Below the pieces are notes generated by a model. That model was not told where the DNA came from. It saw only the letters and a program-made list of their open reading frames with translations, and did no database searches. Positions 8,396 to 17,814 of a stretch of 44,717 bases of DNA are shown here, one piece after another (position 1 is the first letter of the stretch; the number at the start of each line of letters is the position of its first letter). The position numbers and the translations under genes are program-made. Origin of the DNA: Candidatus Krumholzibacteriia bacterium (GTDB taxonomy: Bacteria > Krumholzibacteriota > Krumholzibacteriia > JAJRXK01); NCBI GenBank assembly GCA_035268685.1, contig DATFKK010000177.1, forward strand, positions 1-44,717. Reading direction: 5' to 3'.

Positions 8396-9421
8396 CTAGG
8401 CGTTCTCCAGGTCGTCCACGCGACGCTTCAGCCGGGAGATCTCCTCGGCGTACTGCGACAGGCGCGAGAGGCGGGCTTGTATCCGCTTCCAGTCGGAGTG
8501 GTCGCGCGCGGGGTACCCCGCGACCGTGGCCTCGTCGGCCACGGACCCACTGACGCCGGCCTTCGCGGCCACCCGCACGCGATCGCCGATCCGGAGGTGG
8601 TCGGCCACTCCGGCCTGGCCGCCGAAGATCACATCGTCCCCGATCGAGCAGCTGCCCGAGATCCCCGTCTGCGCCGAGATCGCGGTCCGCCGACCGATCT
8701 GCACGTTGTGCCCCACCTGTACCAGATTGTCGAGCTTCGATCCGGCACCGATCACGGTCTCGCCGGTGGTCGCGCGGTCGATGCAGGCGTTGGCGCCGAT
8801 TTCGACGTCCTCCTCGATCACCACGTTGCCGATCTGGGGGATCTTGTGCACGGCCGCTCCCTCGCGCGCGTATCCGAAGCCGTCGGATCCGATCACCGCC
8901 CCCGCGTGCACGATCACCCGGTCGCCCACCCGACAGTGCTCGCGGATCACGACCCGTGGGTACAGGAGCGCGTCGCCGCCCAGGGTCACCCCGGCCATCA
9001 ACACCGATCCCGCGCCGATCACGGCGCGGTCTCCCACCCTACACCCTGGGCCGACCACGGCGAAGGGCCCGATGTGGACGTCCTCACCGAGACGAGCGTC
9101 CGGGTCCACGAAGGCCCGCGTGTCGATACCGGGCGGGAAGAGGTCCTCTCGTTTCGGCGCGAATTCCGCCAGGGCCCTCGCGAAGGCCACGGCAGCGTCG
9201 GCCACGCGGATCGCGGGAAGTGAGCATTCCAGGCCATCGCCGAGGATCACGGCCGAGGCTCGCGTCGACGCCAGGTCTCGCTGGTACCGCGGATCGGCGA
9301 CGAAGGTGCAGTCCCCGGCCTCCGCGTCGCGAATCCCCGCGAGGCCCCGGACCATCAGGTCCGCGGGTCCGTCGAGGCGACCCCCGACACGCTCCGCCAG
9401 CGTCTTGAGATCGATCTGCAT
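8396..9421 (-). CDS. lpxD: UDP-3-O-acylglucosamine N-acyltransferase
   Basis: 341 residues. LpxD adds the second hydroxyacyl chain, on nitrogen, after LpxC. An N-terminal substrate-binding domain (1-100) is followed by hexapeptide beta-helix repeats, with the catalytic His238 in NLVQVGHNVQIG, matching His239 of E. coli. The last 35 residues form a charged amphipathic helix (SRLSQYAEEISRLKRRVDDL), probably a coiled coil. The ATG at 9421 gives the family N-terminus (MQIDLKTLAERVGG). The neighbouring gene order skp-lpxD-lpxC/fabZ-lpxA-lpxB resembles the conserved bam-lpx cluster of other diderms. Confidence 0.96.
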   Translation of the reverse strand: MQIDLKTLAERVGGRLDGPADLMVRGLAGIRDAEAGDCTFVADPRYQRDLASTRASAVILGDGLECSLPAIRVADAAVAFARALAEFAPKREDLFPPGIDTRAFVDPDARLGEDVHIGPFAVVGPGCRVGDRAVIGAGSVLMAGVTLGGDALLYPRVVIREHCRVGDRVIVHAGAVIGSDGFGYAREGAAVHKIPQIGNVVIEEDVEIGANACIDRATTGETVIGAGSKLDNLVQVGHNVQIGRRTAISAQTGISGSCSIGDDVIFGGQAGVADHLRIGDRVRVAAKAGVSGSVADEATVAGYPARDHSDWKRIQARLSRLSQYAEEISRLKRRVDDLENA

Positions 9422-9514
9422 GATCGGTTGAGGGCGTCTCCGCGCGCCAGGTCGCCGATGGTGCCGCCGGCTCCGACGGCTGTCAATCCACAAACCGGGC
9501 GTCGCGGGGTGACG

Positions 9515-10093
9515 TCACTCGTCCTCGCTCCCCTGCTCGAGCTCCTCGAGGACCCGTTCGGTCAGGTCGATGCCTTCGCTCATGTAGACCACGTTGATGG
9601 TGGCGCGGTCGATGATGATGTCGAAATCGCCCTCCGCGCCCAACCGCTCGACCACGGTCGTGATCTGCTCGTTGATCGGGGCGCTCAGTTCGGCATTGCG
9701 CGTCACGGCCTGCCCCTGCTCCGGGTCCAGGATCTCCTGCTTGCGCTGCTCGTAGGTCGCCAGCTTCTGCTCGTATTCGCTCTGCAGGGCATCGAGGCTC
9801 TCCTTCGAGCGCAACGGGGCCTGCGTCCGGATCTGCTCCTGCAGGTCCATGAGCTCGCGCTCCAGCTCTCCGATCTCCTGCTGCCAGGCCCGCATTTCCT
9901 CCTGGAACACGGCATCGGCGTCGCGCGCCTCCTGGTACTCCGAGAAGATCCGCTGGCTGTCGATGACGCCGATCTTGGTCCCCTCCTGGGCACGCCCCAC
10001 GCCCGGTGCCGCCACGAGGACGGCCAGGAGGACCGCGGCCAGGGACCGCCGAATCACGCGACCGGGGTTCGGGACGGACTGGTTTCCACGCAT
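9515..10093 (-). CDS. skp: OmpH/Skp-type periplasmic chaperone
   Basis: 192 residues. A clear signal peptide (RRSLAAVLLAVLVAAPG..RAQ) is followed by KIGVIDSQRIFSEYQEA, the start typical of OmpH/Skp proteins. A long charged helical arm (about residues 55-130, glutamine/glutamate-rich, coiled-coil) leads to a C-terminal body with DIIIDRATINVVYMSEGIDLT. Skp trimers hold unfolded outer-membrane proteins in the periplasm and deliver them to BamA, whose gene lies 68 bases upstream. An AGGAGG about 10 bases before the ATG supports the start. The acidic C-terminus (EQGSEDE) is not usual, but unremarkable. Confidence 0.93.
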   Translation of the reverse strand: MRGNQSVPNPGRVIRRSLAAVLLAVLVAAPGVGRAQEGTKIGVIDSQRIFSEYQEARDADAVFQEEMRAWQQEIGELERELMDLQEQIRTQAPLRSKESLDALQSEYEQKLATYEQRKQEILDPEQGQAVTRNAELSAPINEQITTVVERLGAEGDFDIIIDRATINVVYMSEGIDLTERVLEELEQGSEDE

Positions 10094-10161
10094 GCTCGCT
10101 CGCCTCCTACCGACATCGGGTGTCGATCGGCTCCCCTCCCGGCTCGGATCCGGGTCGGGGA

Positions 10162-12495
10162 TCAGAAGAACTGACCGAAGTTGAAGTGTGCCGTCCAGCC
10201 GGGATCCTCGCCCAGACCGCTCTTGTCGAAGCCGTAACCGTAGTCGAGACCGATCCGGCCCACCAGGGGCACTTCGAGCCGGACACCGAATCCCGCGCCC
10301 GTGCGCAGGTTGGTGACGTCGGCCTCCTCGAAGCTGTTCCAGGTGTCGCCCTGGTCCACGAAGGCCAGGAAGTGCACGGCGTTCGTGAGCTGGTAGGCGA
10401 TCTCGCTGGTGAAGGTCGTGTAGAAACGGCCGCCGACGAAGGGCAGGGCCGGCAGGTTGTCACGCGGGACGACCTCGAGGTCGTTGTAGCCGCGTAGCTG
10501 GAAGGACCGGTTGCCGCCGAGGCGGAACCGCACGTAGTCCGGCGCGGCACTGGTGATGAAGCCCGACGAGACCCCGGCGTGGAAGGCCAGCTTGAGCGGC
10601 AGCGCCTGGTACCAGTCGTAATTCGTGCTGATGCGGGAGTAGGCGACGTCGCCCCCGAGTGGTCCCCCGCTCAACTCGTAGCGCAGCAACGCCCTGCTCC
10701 CCGCCGTGGGGAAGAAGGGATTGTTCTGACTGTTGCGCAGGAGACTGAGCGTGATCTGGCTCTCGATCTCGGGCCAGTCGCGCTGATCGAGACGCTGGAA
10801 CTCCAGCCCCTGTCCGCCGAGGTCGCGCTCGAGCTCGTCGAGAGCGTTGGTGTAGGAGTCGGCGAAGTTCCGGAGCTCGGTCTCGTTCAAGGAGTAACGC
10901 ACCGAGGCGGTGGTGAAGCGCGTTCCGGGGATCGGACGGCCCATCCGCAGCGCGAAGCCGCGGACCTTCGTCTCGTAGAAGTCGCGCACCCGATTGGTGA
11001 AGCGGCTGAACACGTCCACACCCACCAGGGTCGGCGTTCCGCGGAACCAGGGCTCGGTGAAGCTCAGGTTGAGGAAATTCCGGCGATTGCCGAACTGCCA
11101 GGCGAACTGAAGGCTCTGCCCGCGACCAAGGAAGTTGTTCTCGCCGATGTTGAAGAAGCCGCTCGCCTCGGTCTCGGCCGAGAAGCCCACGCCCATGGTG
11201 AACTGCCCCGTCTGCTTCTCCTTGACGTCGAAGACCAGATCGATCTTCTCCGGCTCGGGCGTCTGTTCGAAATCGACCTGTACGTCCTCGAAGTAGCCCA
11301 GTCGGAACAGGTCCCCCTGGCTGTTGCGCAGCGCCTCGTTCGAGAACAGATCGCCGGGCAGGATCCGCATCTCGCGGCGGATCACCTCTTCGCGGGTCTT
11401 GTCGTTGCCGGAGATGATCACACGACGGATCCGCGCCTGCTCTCCCTCGCGCACCACGAAATCGACGTCGACGACGTTGCCCTCGCGAACGTTCCGCTGC
11501 GGCGACAACGTGCTGTAGATGTAGCCGTCGTCCCAGTACAGGGACTGGATGTTGCGTTGGCTCTCCTGGAACTCCTCGGCGCTGAACACCTCACCCGGGT
11601 CGAGTACGATCAGCTGTTGCAGCCGTTCCTCGGGAAACACGTCGTTACCCTCGAAGGCGATCTCCCCTACACGGTACCGTGGCCCCTCGTCCACCGTGAT
11701 CCGGATCTCGACGTGGTTCTCCTCGGCCTCGAGGAACTGGATCTCGTGATCGACCACGGTTGCGTCCAGGTGCCCGGCGTCGGCGTAACGCTGGACCACG
11801 GACTCGAGATCCTGCTCGAACTCCGGCAGCTTGAAGGTTCCGCTGCGCCACCAGTTGTCGACCTTGGTGTCCATGACGTCGCGAAGGGTCTCGTCGTCGA
11901 GATTCTCGTTCCCCTCGAAGACGATGCGTCGCACCTGCACCTTCGGGTTCTCGGTGATGAGGAAGACGAGCGGCTGGCTGCCGGCGAGCTTCAGGAGGTC
12001 CTCGTCGACGTCGATCTCGGCGCGGTAGTAACCCTCGGAGCGATACTTGTCACGGACGGCCTCGATCGCTTGTCGGACCGCCGCCGGGGCGAGGAAGTTG
12101 CCAACCCGGAGATCGATCTCGCTGCTCAGTTCCGACGTGTCGAGTTCGTCGTTGCCCTCGAAGCGGATCTCGGACAGGCGCGGGTACTCGCTCAAGTTGA
12201 GGATCAACTCGACGACGCCCTGACGGACCCGGTTCTGGTACACGAAGACGTCGCGGAACTTGCCCGTGGCGTAGAGCGAGCGGATCGCGCCGGCCACGAC
12301 CTCGCGCGAGACCGACTCGCCGACGTCCAGGCCGCTCCAAGCGACCACCTGCTCGGCGCGCACCGTCTGGGTGCCCACGACCTGGATCCGGCCCAGGGCC
12401 GGGGACTGCTGGGCCGCCGCCACCCCTGCGTCGAAGAGCGACAACCAGCACACGAGTGCGACGATCACCCCGGAGCGGAGGCCGTACGCAGGCAT
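10162..12495 (-). CDS. bamA: Outer-membrane protein assembly factor BamA
   Basis: About 777 residues, the normal BamA length. A signal peptide ending in AAAQQ is followed by five POTRA domains (repeated pattern such as IRFEGNDELDTSEL, IVFEGNENLDDETL, IAFEGNDVFPEERL, VIISGNDKTREEV). The C-terminal beta barrel begins near QFTMGVGFSAE. The lid-loop motif is SFQLRGYND (VRGF/Y family motif, near residue 668), and the protein ends in the aromatic Phe expected of an outer-membrane barrel. BamA folds and inserts outer-membrane proteins. The start is uncertain: I chose ATG 12495, giving a standard signal peptide; ATG 12522 is possible. It heads the skp-lpx operon; two candidate promoters lie upstream. 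Confidence 0.94.
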   Translation of the reverse strand: MPAYGLRSGVIVALVCWLSLFDAGVAAAQQSPALGRIQVVGTQTVRAEQVVAWSGLDVGESVSREVVAGAIRSLYATGKFRDVFVYQNRVRQGVVELILNLSEYPRLSEIRFEGNDELDTSELSSEIDLRVGNFLAPAAVRQAIEAVRDKYRSEGYYRAEIDVDEDLLKLAGSQPLVFLITENPKVQVRRIVFEGNENLDDETLRDVMDTKVDNWWRSGTFKLPEFEQDLESVVQRYADAGHLDATVVDHEIQFLEAEENHVEIRITVDEGPRYRVGEIAFEGNDVFPEERLQQLIVLDPGEVFSAEEFQESQRNIQSLYWDDGYIYSTLSPQRNVREGNVVDVDFVVREGEQARIRRVIISGNDKTREEVIRREMRILPGDLFSNEALRNSQGDLFRLGYFEDVQVDFEQTPEPEKIDLVFDVKEKQTGQFTMGVGFSAETEASGFFNIGENNFLGRGQSLQFAWQFGNRRNFLNLSFTEPWFRGTPTLVGVDVFSRFTNRVRDFYETKVRGFALRMGRPIPGTRFTTASVRYSLNETELRNFADSYTNALDELERDLGGQGLEFQRLDQRDWPEIESQITLSLLRNSQNNPFFPTAGSRALLRYELSGGPLGGDVAYSRISTNYDWYQALPLKLAFHAGVSSGFITSAAPDYVRFRLGGNRSFQLRGYNDLEVVPRDNLPALPFVGGRFYTTFTSEIAYQLTNAVHFLAFVDQGDTWNSFEEADVTNLRTGAGFGVRLEVPLVGRIGLDYGYGFDKSGLGEDPGWTAHFNFGQFF

Positions 12496-12593
12496 TCGGA
12501 ATCGGATTTCGGTGCAGAGCATGCAGTTCGTCTCGTCGGCCTGATGCGGGTCGGGAACGCCCCCGCGGGACGGGCAGCCGGTGGGTCGGGCGA

Positions 12594-12621
12594 TCGTACG
12601 CGCGTCGGGGACATCGGTTCC
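12594..12621 (-). promoter_or_regulatory. Candidate ECF-type promoter upstream of bamA
   Basis: GGAACC (12616-12621) is separated by 16 bases from GTACGA (12594-12599) on the minus strand. The -35 matches the sigma-E-like GGAAC core. The same GGAACC-N16-GTA arrangement occurs before the ECF sigma gene at 41965-41992. Short GC-rich motifs can recur by chance, so this is a candidate only. Confidence 0.35.
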
Positions 12622-12646
12622 CCAGGGGCCGGACGCGCCGTGGCGC

Positions 12647-12675
12647 AAGGTACGCCGAGGCCTGCGGGCGGTCAA
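12647..12675 (-). promoter_or_regulatory. Candidate housekeeping promoter of the bamA-skp-lpx operon
   Basis: TTGACC (12670-12675) and TACCTT (12647-12652) on the minus strand are 17 bases apart, the standard sigma-70 spacing. It lies between the clpC terminator and bamA, giving a leader of roughly 145 bases. The -10 element is a weak match, but the same TTGACC-N17 layout precedes ftsK. Confidence 0.5.
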
Positions 12676-12697
12676 CCGCCGGACTCCCCGGAACGCG

Positions 12698-12729
12698 ACG
12701 GGCCGGACCCCGCAGGGGGCCCGGCCCGT
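12698..12729 (-). terminator. Terminator hairpin after clpC
   Basis: A perfect 9-base stem, ACGGGCCGG (12698-12706) with CCGGCCCGT (12721-12729), encloses an inner CCCC-GCA-GGGG hairpin. It lies 22 bases beyond the clpC stop and separates the fifteen-gene ftsK-clpC chain from the bamA operon. There is no clear T tract. Confidence 0.7.
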
Positions 12730-12750
12730 GTGCCGTCCCGGATCGCGGGA

Positions 12751-15240
12751 TCAGTTCTGGCTGGGCGTCGACGACTCGCTCGCGGACTCGCTCGGGTCGC
12801 GGCCCTCGTCGAGGACCTCGAAGCCCAGGCGGTCACCAGCGACGTCGATCCGCAGGTAGCCCCCCGAACGGATCTCGCCGCGCAGGAGTTTGTCACTGAG
12901 CGGATCCTCGACGTAGCGCTGGATCGCGCGGCGCAGCGGCCGCGCGCCGTGCTCGGGATCGAAACCGACCTCGACCAACCGATCCTTCGCGTCCTGCGTG
13001 TACTCGAAGGTCACCTGGAGGTTGGCCAGCCGCGTGTTCATGTCCTGCAACATGATGTCGAGGATCTGGTGCATGTGCGTCCGATCGAGCGCGTCGAACA
13101 GGATGACGTCGTCGATACGGTTCAGGAACTCCGGGCTGAAGGTCTTTCGCATGTCCTCCTGGATGTACGACCTCAGCCGGCTGGCCTTCTGCTTCTCGTC
13201 GTCGGCTTCGAAGCCCATGGCCTTGCTCTCGACACCCTTACGGCTGCCGACGTTGCTCGTCATGATCAGGATGGTGTTCTTGAAGTCGACGTTGCGACCG
13301 AAGCTGTCGGTCAGCACCCCGTCCTCGAGCACCTGCAGCAACAGGTTGAACACGTCCGGATGCGCCTTCTCGATCTCGTCCAGAAGGATCACCGAGTACG
13401 GATTGCGCCGCACCTTCTCGGTGAGCAGGCCACCCTCGTCGTAGCCGACGTACCCCGGAGGTGCACCCACGAGTCGGCTGATGGAGAACTTCTCCATGTA
13501 CTCGCTCATGTCGATACGCACCAGGTTGTTGATGTCGTCGAAGAGGAACTGCGTGAGCTGACGCGCCACCTCGGTCTTCCCCACGCCGGTGGGGCCGGCG
13601 AAGATGAACGAACCGATCGGGCGCCGCGGATCGCGAAGTCCGGCGCGGTTGCGTCGGATCGCCTTGCTCACCGCCGCGATCGCCTCGTTCTGGCCGATCA
13701 CGACCTTCTGCAACTCCTCTTCCATGCGGATGAGCTTCTCGCTCTCCTCCTCCTGGACCTCGGTCACCGGGATGCCGGTCATGTCGGCGATCACCCGGCT
13801 GATCTCCTTGCCCTCGACCGTGGCCTCGGTCTCCTGGCGGCTCTCGGCCCAGGCCCGGCGTTCGTCGGCCAGCTTCGCACGCAGTTCCTTCTCCTGGTCG
13901 CGGAACTTGGCGGCCTTCTCGAATTCCTGGTTCTGGATCGCGGCTTCCTTCTGGCGGGCCGCCTCGTCGATCTGCTTCTCGAGTTCGCGCAGGTCCTTCG
14001 GCACCGCGCTGCTGAACAGTCGCGCCCGGCTGCCGGCCTCGTCGATCACGTCGATGGCCTTGTCCGGCAGGCTGCGCCCGCTGATGTAGCGAACCGACAG
14101 GTAGACCGCGGAACGAATGGCGTCGTCGCTGTACTTGACCCGGTGGTGCGCTTCGTACTTGTCGCGCAGACCGAAGAGGATCTCGACGGTCTCCTCCTCG
14201 CTCGGCGGGTTGACCATCACCGGCTGGAAGCGCCGCTCGAGGGCGCCGTCCTTCTCGATGAACTTCCGGTACTCGTCGAGCGTGGTCGCGCCGATGCACT
14301 GGATCTCGCCGCGGGCGAGCGACGGCTTGAACATGTTGCTCGCGTCGATCGCACCCTCGGCCCCGCCGGCCCCGACGATGGTGTGGAGCTCGTCGATGAA
14401 GAGGATGATGTCCTCGTCCTCGCGGATCTCGTTCATGATCGCCTTCAGGCGTTCCTCGAACTGCCCGCGATACTTGGTCCCGGCCACCACACTGGCCAGG
14501 TCGAGGGTGATGATCTCCTTGCCGTGGAGCAGCGACGGCGCACGGTCGTCGACGATCCGTTGCGCGAGGCCCTCGGCGATCGCCGTCTTGCCCACGCCCG
14601 GTTCGCCGATCAGCACGGGGTTGTTCTTCTTGCGCCGCGACAGGATCTGGATCACGCGATCGATCTCACGATCTCGGCCGATCGTCGGGTCGAGTCGCTG
14701 GTCGCGTGCGAGCTGCGTGAGATTCCGGCCGAACTGGTCGAGGACCGGCGTCTCCTTCTTCTTCTTGGAGGCCTCGCCCGCCTCGCCGGGAGCACCCTTC
14801 GCACTGCTGCCCAGCAGCTTCATGATCTCCTTGCGCACCTTCTCGTGGTCGGCGCCCAGGTCCTGCAGGACGCGCGCGGCCACCCCCTCGCCCTCGCGGA
14901 TCAGGGCGAGCAGCAGGTGCTCGGTACCCACGTAGTTGTGGTTGTGCATGCGGGCCTCGTCGATCGAGAGCTCCAGCACGCGCTTGGCTCGGGGCGTGAA
15001 CGGAATCTCGCCGATGGTCAGCGTCCCACTCTGGGTCGTGACCATGTCCTCCACCGCCTGTTGGATCTGATCGAAATCGATCCCGAGACGCTGCAGGGCC
15101 TGCGCGGCGATTCCTTCGCCCTCACGAATGATGCCGAGCAGGAGATGCTCGGTCCCGATGTAGTCGTGCTGCATCCGGCCGGCCTCGTCGCGGGCCAGGA
15201 AGAGCACCTTGCGAACCCGTTCCGTGAAGCGGTCGTTCAT
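12751..15240 (-). CDS. clpC: ATP-dependent Clp protease ATPase subunit ClpC
   Basis: 829 residues, ClpC length. ClpC is a double-ring AAA+ unfoldase that feeds proteins to ClpP. Two Clp_N repeats occupy residues 1-145 ([14 protein letters not shown] and [14 protein letters not shown]). The first AAA+ domain has Walker A GEPGVGKT near 209. A middle domain carries a UVR-like helix ([17 protein letters not shown]), characteristic of ClpC rather than ClpA or ClpB, and the second AAA+ domain has GPTGVGKT near 548. The ATG at 15240 overlaps the mcsB stop (TGATG). It is last in mcsA-mcsB-clpC, so the ClpC here is probably directed to arginine-phosphorylated substrates, as shown in Bacillus. No clpP or ctsR is in the window. 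Confidence 0.97.
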   Translation of the reverse strand: MNDRFTERVRKVLFLARDEAGRMQHDYIGTEHLLLGIIREGEGIAAQALQRLGIDFDQIQQAVEDMVTTQSGTLTIGEIPFTPRAKRVLELSIDEARMHNHNYVGTEHLLLALIREGEGVAARVLQDLGADHEKVRKEIMKLLGSSAKGAPGEAGEASKKKKETPVLDQFGRNLTQLARDQRLDPTIGRDREIDRVIQILSRRKKNNPVLIGEPGVGKTAIAEGLAQRIVDDRAPSLLHGKEIITLDLASVVAGTKYRGQFEERLKAIMNEIREDEDIILFIDELHTIVGAGGAEGAIDASNMFKPSLARGEIQCIGATTLDEYRKFIEKDGALERRFQPVMVNPPSEEETVEILFGLRDKYEAHHRVKYSDDAIRSAVYLSVRYISGRSLPDKAIDVIDEAGSRARLFSSAVPKDLRELEKQIDEAARQKEAAIQNQEFEKAAKFRDQEKELRAKLADERRAWAESRQETEATVEGKEISRVIADMTGIPVTEVQEEESEKLIRMEEELQKVVIGQNEAIAAVSKAIRRNRAGLRDPRRPIGSFIFAGPTGVGKTEVARQLTQFLFDDINNLVRIDMSEYMEKFSISRLVGAPPGYVGYDEGGLLTEKVRRNPYSVILLDEIEKAHPDVFNLLLQVLEDGVLTDSFGRNVDFKNTILIMTSNVGSRKGVESKAMGFEADDEKQKASRLRSYIQEDMRKTFSPEFLNRIDDVILFDALDRTHMHQILDIMLQDMNTRLANLQVTFEYTQDAKDRLVEVGFDPEHGARPLRRAIQRYVEDPLSDKLLRGEIRSGGYLRIDVAGDRLGFEVLDEGRDPSESASESSTPSQN

Positions 15241-16316
15241 CACTCGTCGTTCCTCTCTTCAGCTCGTCCGAGCTGCTCTCGAACGAAACGCGCCCGCGCT
15301 TCGTCTCGCTCCGGTGCCTCCATGGCCTGACCGGCCGCCACCTGCAGGTGTGCGCTCTGCACACACGTCAGCAGATGGTTCGACACCGAGGGGTCCAGCG
15401 GAGGCAGGATTCCGAGTCCACACCCGAGCCGAAGGTCGCTCAGCAACTCGAAGGCCTCCCTCGTGGTGAGCAACCGCGCCTGGGTCAACAAGGCCCAGGC
15501 TCTCCAGACGCGGTCCTCGATCCGGACCCGGTCGCGCTCCATCAGCGCGGTCCGGGCCTCGCGTTCACATTCGATGACTTTCCGGACGTGGACGAGGAGT
15601 TCCTCGACGATCTCGTCCTCCGTCCGTCCCAGGGTCACGGTGTTCGAGACCTGGAACAGCGCCCCCATGACGCCGCTCCCCTCCCCGTAGAAGCCCCGGA
15701 CGGTGTAATTCAGCCGGCGGAGCCCGTTCAGGACCCGGTCGGCGTCCTCGGTGATCGCCAGCGCCGGCAGATGCACCAGGATCGAAGCCCGCAGCCCCGT
15801 GCCCACGTTGGTGGGACAGGCGGTCAGGTAGCCCAACGCGTCGTCCTCGGCGAAGGCGACGTCCTCGGAGATCGAACGCAGACCGGCCACGGCGCGTTCC
15901 AACGCCCGCTCGGGCCCGAGTCCCGCGGCGAAGACCTGCAGCCGGACATGGTCCTCCTCGTTCAGCATCATGCCCAGGGATTCGTCCTCGGTCGCCAGGA
16001 GACCACGCCCCAGCACGTGACGTACGAGATCGCTCGAGATCAGGTGACGTTCCAGCAGGAATCGCCGCTCGATCTCCTCGAGGTCCTCCATGCAGTGCAC
16101 CCGGGTGCAGGCCTCCGGCGTCGCCCGTCGGACGGATTCGACCAGGTCCTCGCGCAGCCGGCAGAGTTCGTCGGCGTCGACGGCATGGGGGAAGCGCCAT
16201 CCGGTGACGTTCCGGGCCAGCCGTACGCGGCTGCTCAGGACGATGTCCGCGTCGGGTGCCCCGGACTCGAGCAGCCAGGGCGCGGCGCGGTCCGCCAGTG
16301 CACGCAGCTCGCTCAC
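15240..16316 (-). CDS. mcsB: Protein arginine kinase McsB
   Basis: 358 residues with the phosphagen-kinase fold. Visible family motifs are VLSSRVRLARNV (near residue 28), LNEEDHVRLQ (near 119), TACPTNVGTGLRAS (the active-site Cys-containing loop) and the TVRGFYGEGS loop. McsB phosphorylates arginines on damaged proteins, marking them for ClpCP, and is stimulated by McsA; both partners flank it here. The GTG at 16316 overlaps the mcsA stop (GTGA). The C-terminal domain is present, so binding of phosphoarginine and oligomerisation should be possible. A creatine/arginine kinase acting on free guanidines is unlikely given the McsA and ClpC context. Confidence 0.95.
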   Translation of the reverse strand: MSELRALADRAAPWLLESGAPDADIVLSSRVRLARNVTGWRFPHAVDADELCRLREDLVESVRRATPEACTRVHCMEDLEEIERRFLLERHLISSDLVRHVLGRGLLATEDESLGMMLNEEDHVRLQVFAAGLGPERALERAVAGLRSISEDVAFAEDDALGYLTACPTNVGTGLRASILVHLPALAITEDADRVLNGLRRLNYTVRGFYGEGSGVMGALFQVSNTVTLGRTEDEIVEELLVHVRKVIECEREARTALMERDRVRIEDRVWRAWALLTQARLLTTREAFELLSDLRLGCGLGILPPLDPSVSNHLLTCVQSAHLQVAAGQAMEAPERDEARARFVREQLGRAEERNDE

Positions 16317-16855
16317 GGGGCGTCCTCCGATCCGGGAGACCGTCGACGGGACTCGATTCGGTCGCGCAGACGCGCCGCGGCCTCGAAGTCCTCCTCGGCG
16401 ATCGCCTTCCTCAATTCGCGCTCGAGACGCTGCATCTCACGCATCTCGCGTTCCTCGGCCGCCGCGGCCGGAGTGGCCCGGTGCCGCACGGTGCCGTGCA
16501 CCCGCTGCAGCAGCGGCTCGAGGTGGTCGCGGAAGGTGGCGTAGCAGGCCGGACACCCCACGCGACCGGTCTTGCGGATCTCGACGAGCGAGACCCCGCA
16601 GCCGGGGCACCGGCGCGGAGCCGTGGGCACCGCACCCGGATCGACCTGCGAGGTCACGTGGATCGAGATCGAGGGCATCTCCGGGGGCTGCGGTTCCGAT
16701 TCGGTCTCCGTCGTGGGCACGATGGTCGATTGGCCCACGATCCCCTGCCCGCGCGCGCAATCCGCGCACACGTACACCGTGTGCTTCGTGCCGCCCACCA
16801 CCTCGGTGAACTGCCACTGGGCGGGGCTTCCGCAGAACTCGCAGTCTCGGGTCAA
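16313..16855 (-). CDS. mcsA: McsA, zinc-binding activator of McsB
   Basis: 180 residues. Four Cys-X2-Cys pairs are seen: CEFC at residues 5-8, CADC, CPGC and CPAC, which bind zinc in McsA. The C-terminus carries a UVR motif (LRKAIAEEDFEAAARLRDRI), shared with UvrB/UvrC and with the ClpC middle domain. McsA activates the McsB kinase and bridges it to ClpC. I chose the TTG at 16855: it overlaps the lolD stop (TTGA), has GGAGAGGA about 8-10 bases upstream, and gives a protein beginning just before the first zinc pair, as in the family. The only alternatives lie well inside lolD. Confidence 0.92.
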   Translation of the reverse strand: MTRDCEFCGSPAQWQFTEVVGGTKHTVYVCADCARGQGIVGQSTIVPTTETESEPQPPEMPSISIHVTSQVDPGAVPTAPRRCPGCGVSLVEIRKTGRVGCPACYATFRDHLEPLLQRVHGTVRHRATPAAAAEEREMREMQRLERELRKAIAEEDFEAAARLRDRIESRRRSPGSEDAP

Positions 16856-17814
16856 ACGTCTTCCTCTCCGGCCGGGCCGTCGGGTCCGGCGACGGTGTCC
16901 TCCGTCACCGACCCGTCGCGGGCGTCGACGAGACGCCCTTCCCGGAGACGCAACCACCGATCGGCCCGTCGGGCAAGGGACTCGTCGTGGGTGACCGCCA
17001 CCACCGCGATTCCGTCCTCCCGGGCGAGCCGCAGCAGCAACTCGTGCAGATCATCAGCTCTTTGACGGTCAAGGTTGCCCCCGGGCTCGTCGAGCAGCAG
17101 GAGACGGGGACGGTTGATCATCGCCCGCGCCACGGCCACCCGCTGCTGCTCTCCCCCCGACATCTCCCCGGGCAGATGGTCGAGACGGGCTTCGAGTCCC
17201 ACGCGGACGAGCAGGTTTCGGGCCCTCTCGTGGGCCTCCCTCTCGGGGAGTCCCAGGACACGAGCGGGCATGAGGACGTTCTCCAGCGCCGTGAAATCCC
17301 CCAGGAGGTGGTGCTGCTGGAAGACGAAACCGATCTCCTGGTTCCGCAGATGGCTCCGGCGTGCCTCGGCCGGCGACGGCATGAGGATCCGTGTGCCCAC
17401 TCCCGCCCCGAGCGCGACGATCGCCACCACCGCCGACGCCATGGGCTCGAAGAGCGGCCGCCCCACCACGTAGAGCGCGAGCGCCTGCGCGGCGGCCAGG
17501 GCCGCCAGGCCCACACCGATGGCGATCAGCGCCTGCCGACGGGCCACCGCGGGACGGTTGGTCAGATCGGTGTCCTGGGTGTCGCCCCAGGCGATCGAGC
17601 CCTCGTCGGGCCGGTCGAGCGACCCGAGCAGGTTCAGCAGCGTACTCTTGCCCGAACCCGAGACACCGGTGATCGCCACGCTCTCACCCGCGCGCACCTC
17701 GAGCGCGGCCCCACGCAGGACCTCCACGCGCCGGTGTCGGGAACGGTACACCTTGTCGAGCCCGTGGGCGCGCAACCACACCGGGCCCACCGCGGACGTC
17801 GAGGTCTCACTCAT
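16852..17814 (-). CDS. lolD: LolD-like lipoprotein-export ATPase with an inserted membrane hairpin
   Basis: 320 residues, against about 230 usual for LolD. The ABC motifs are all present: Walker A GVSGSGKST (50-58), Q-loop in IGFVFQQHHLLGDFTALENV (161-180), signature MSGGEQQ (218-224), Walker B LLLLDEP (238-244) and H-loop His276. Sequence around the Q-loop is distinctly LolD-like. Between the Walker A helix and the Q-loop, residues 88-150 are an extra segment with two strongly hydrophobic stretches (about 95-117 and 123-144) joined by GRPLFEP, predicted as a transmembrane hairpin. Walker B continues GGNLD instead of the usual TGNLD. The ATG overlaps the lolC/E stop by 8 bases. LolD powers release of lipoproteins from the inner membrane. 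Confidence 0.9.
   Translation of the reverse strand: MSETSTSAVGPVWLRAHGLDKVYRSRHRRVEVLRGAALEVRAGESVAITGVSGSGKSTLLNLLGSLDRPDEGSIAWGDTQDTDLTNRPAVARRQALIAIGVGLAALAAAQALALYVVGRPLFEPMASAVVAIVALGAGVGTRILMPSPAEARRSHLRNQEIGFVFQQHHLLGDFTALENVLMPARVLGLPEREAHERARNLLVRVGLEARLDHLPGEMSGGEQQRVAVARAMINRPRLLLLDEPGGNLDRQRADDLHELLLRLAREDGIAVVAVTHDESLARRADRWLRLREGRLVDARDGSVTEDTVAGPDGPAGEEDV

Noticed and set aside
10579-15330. A 1583-codon open frame on the plus strand opposite bamA and clpC
   Set aside because: It is fully antisense to two well-supported genes, has the repetitive valine/arginine/leucine composition of GC-rich shadow frames, and shows no motif or family start.
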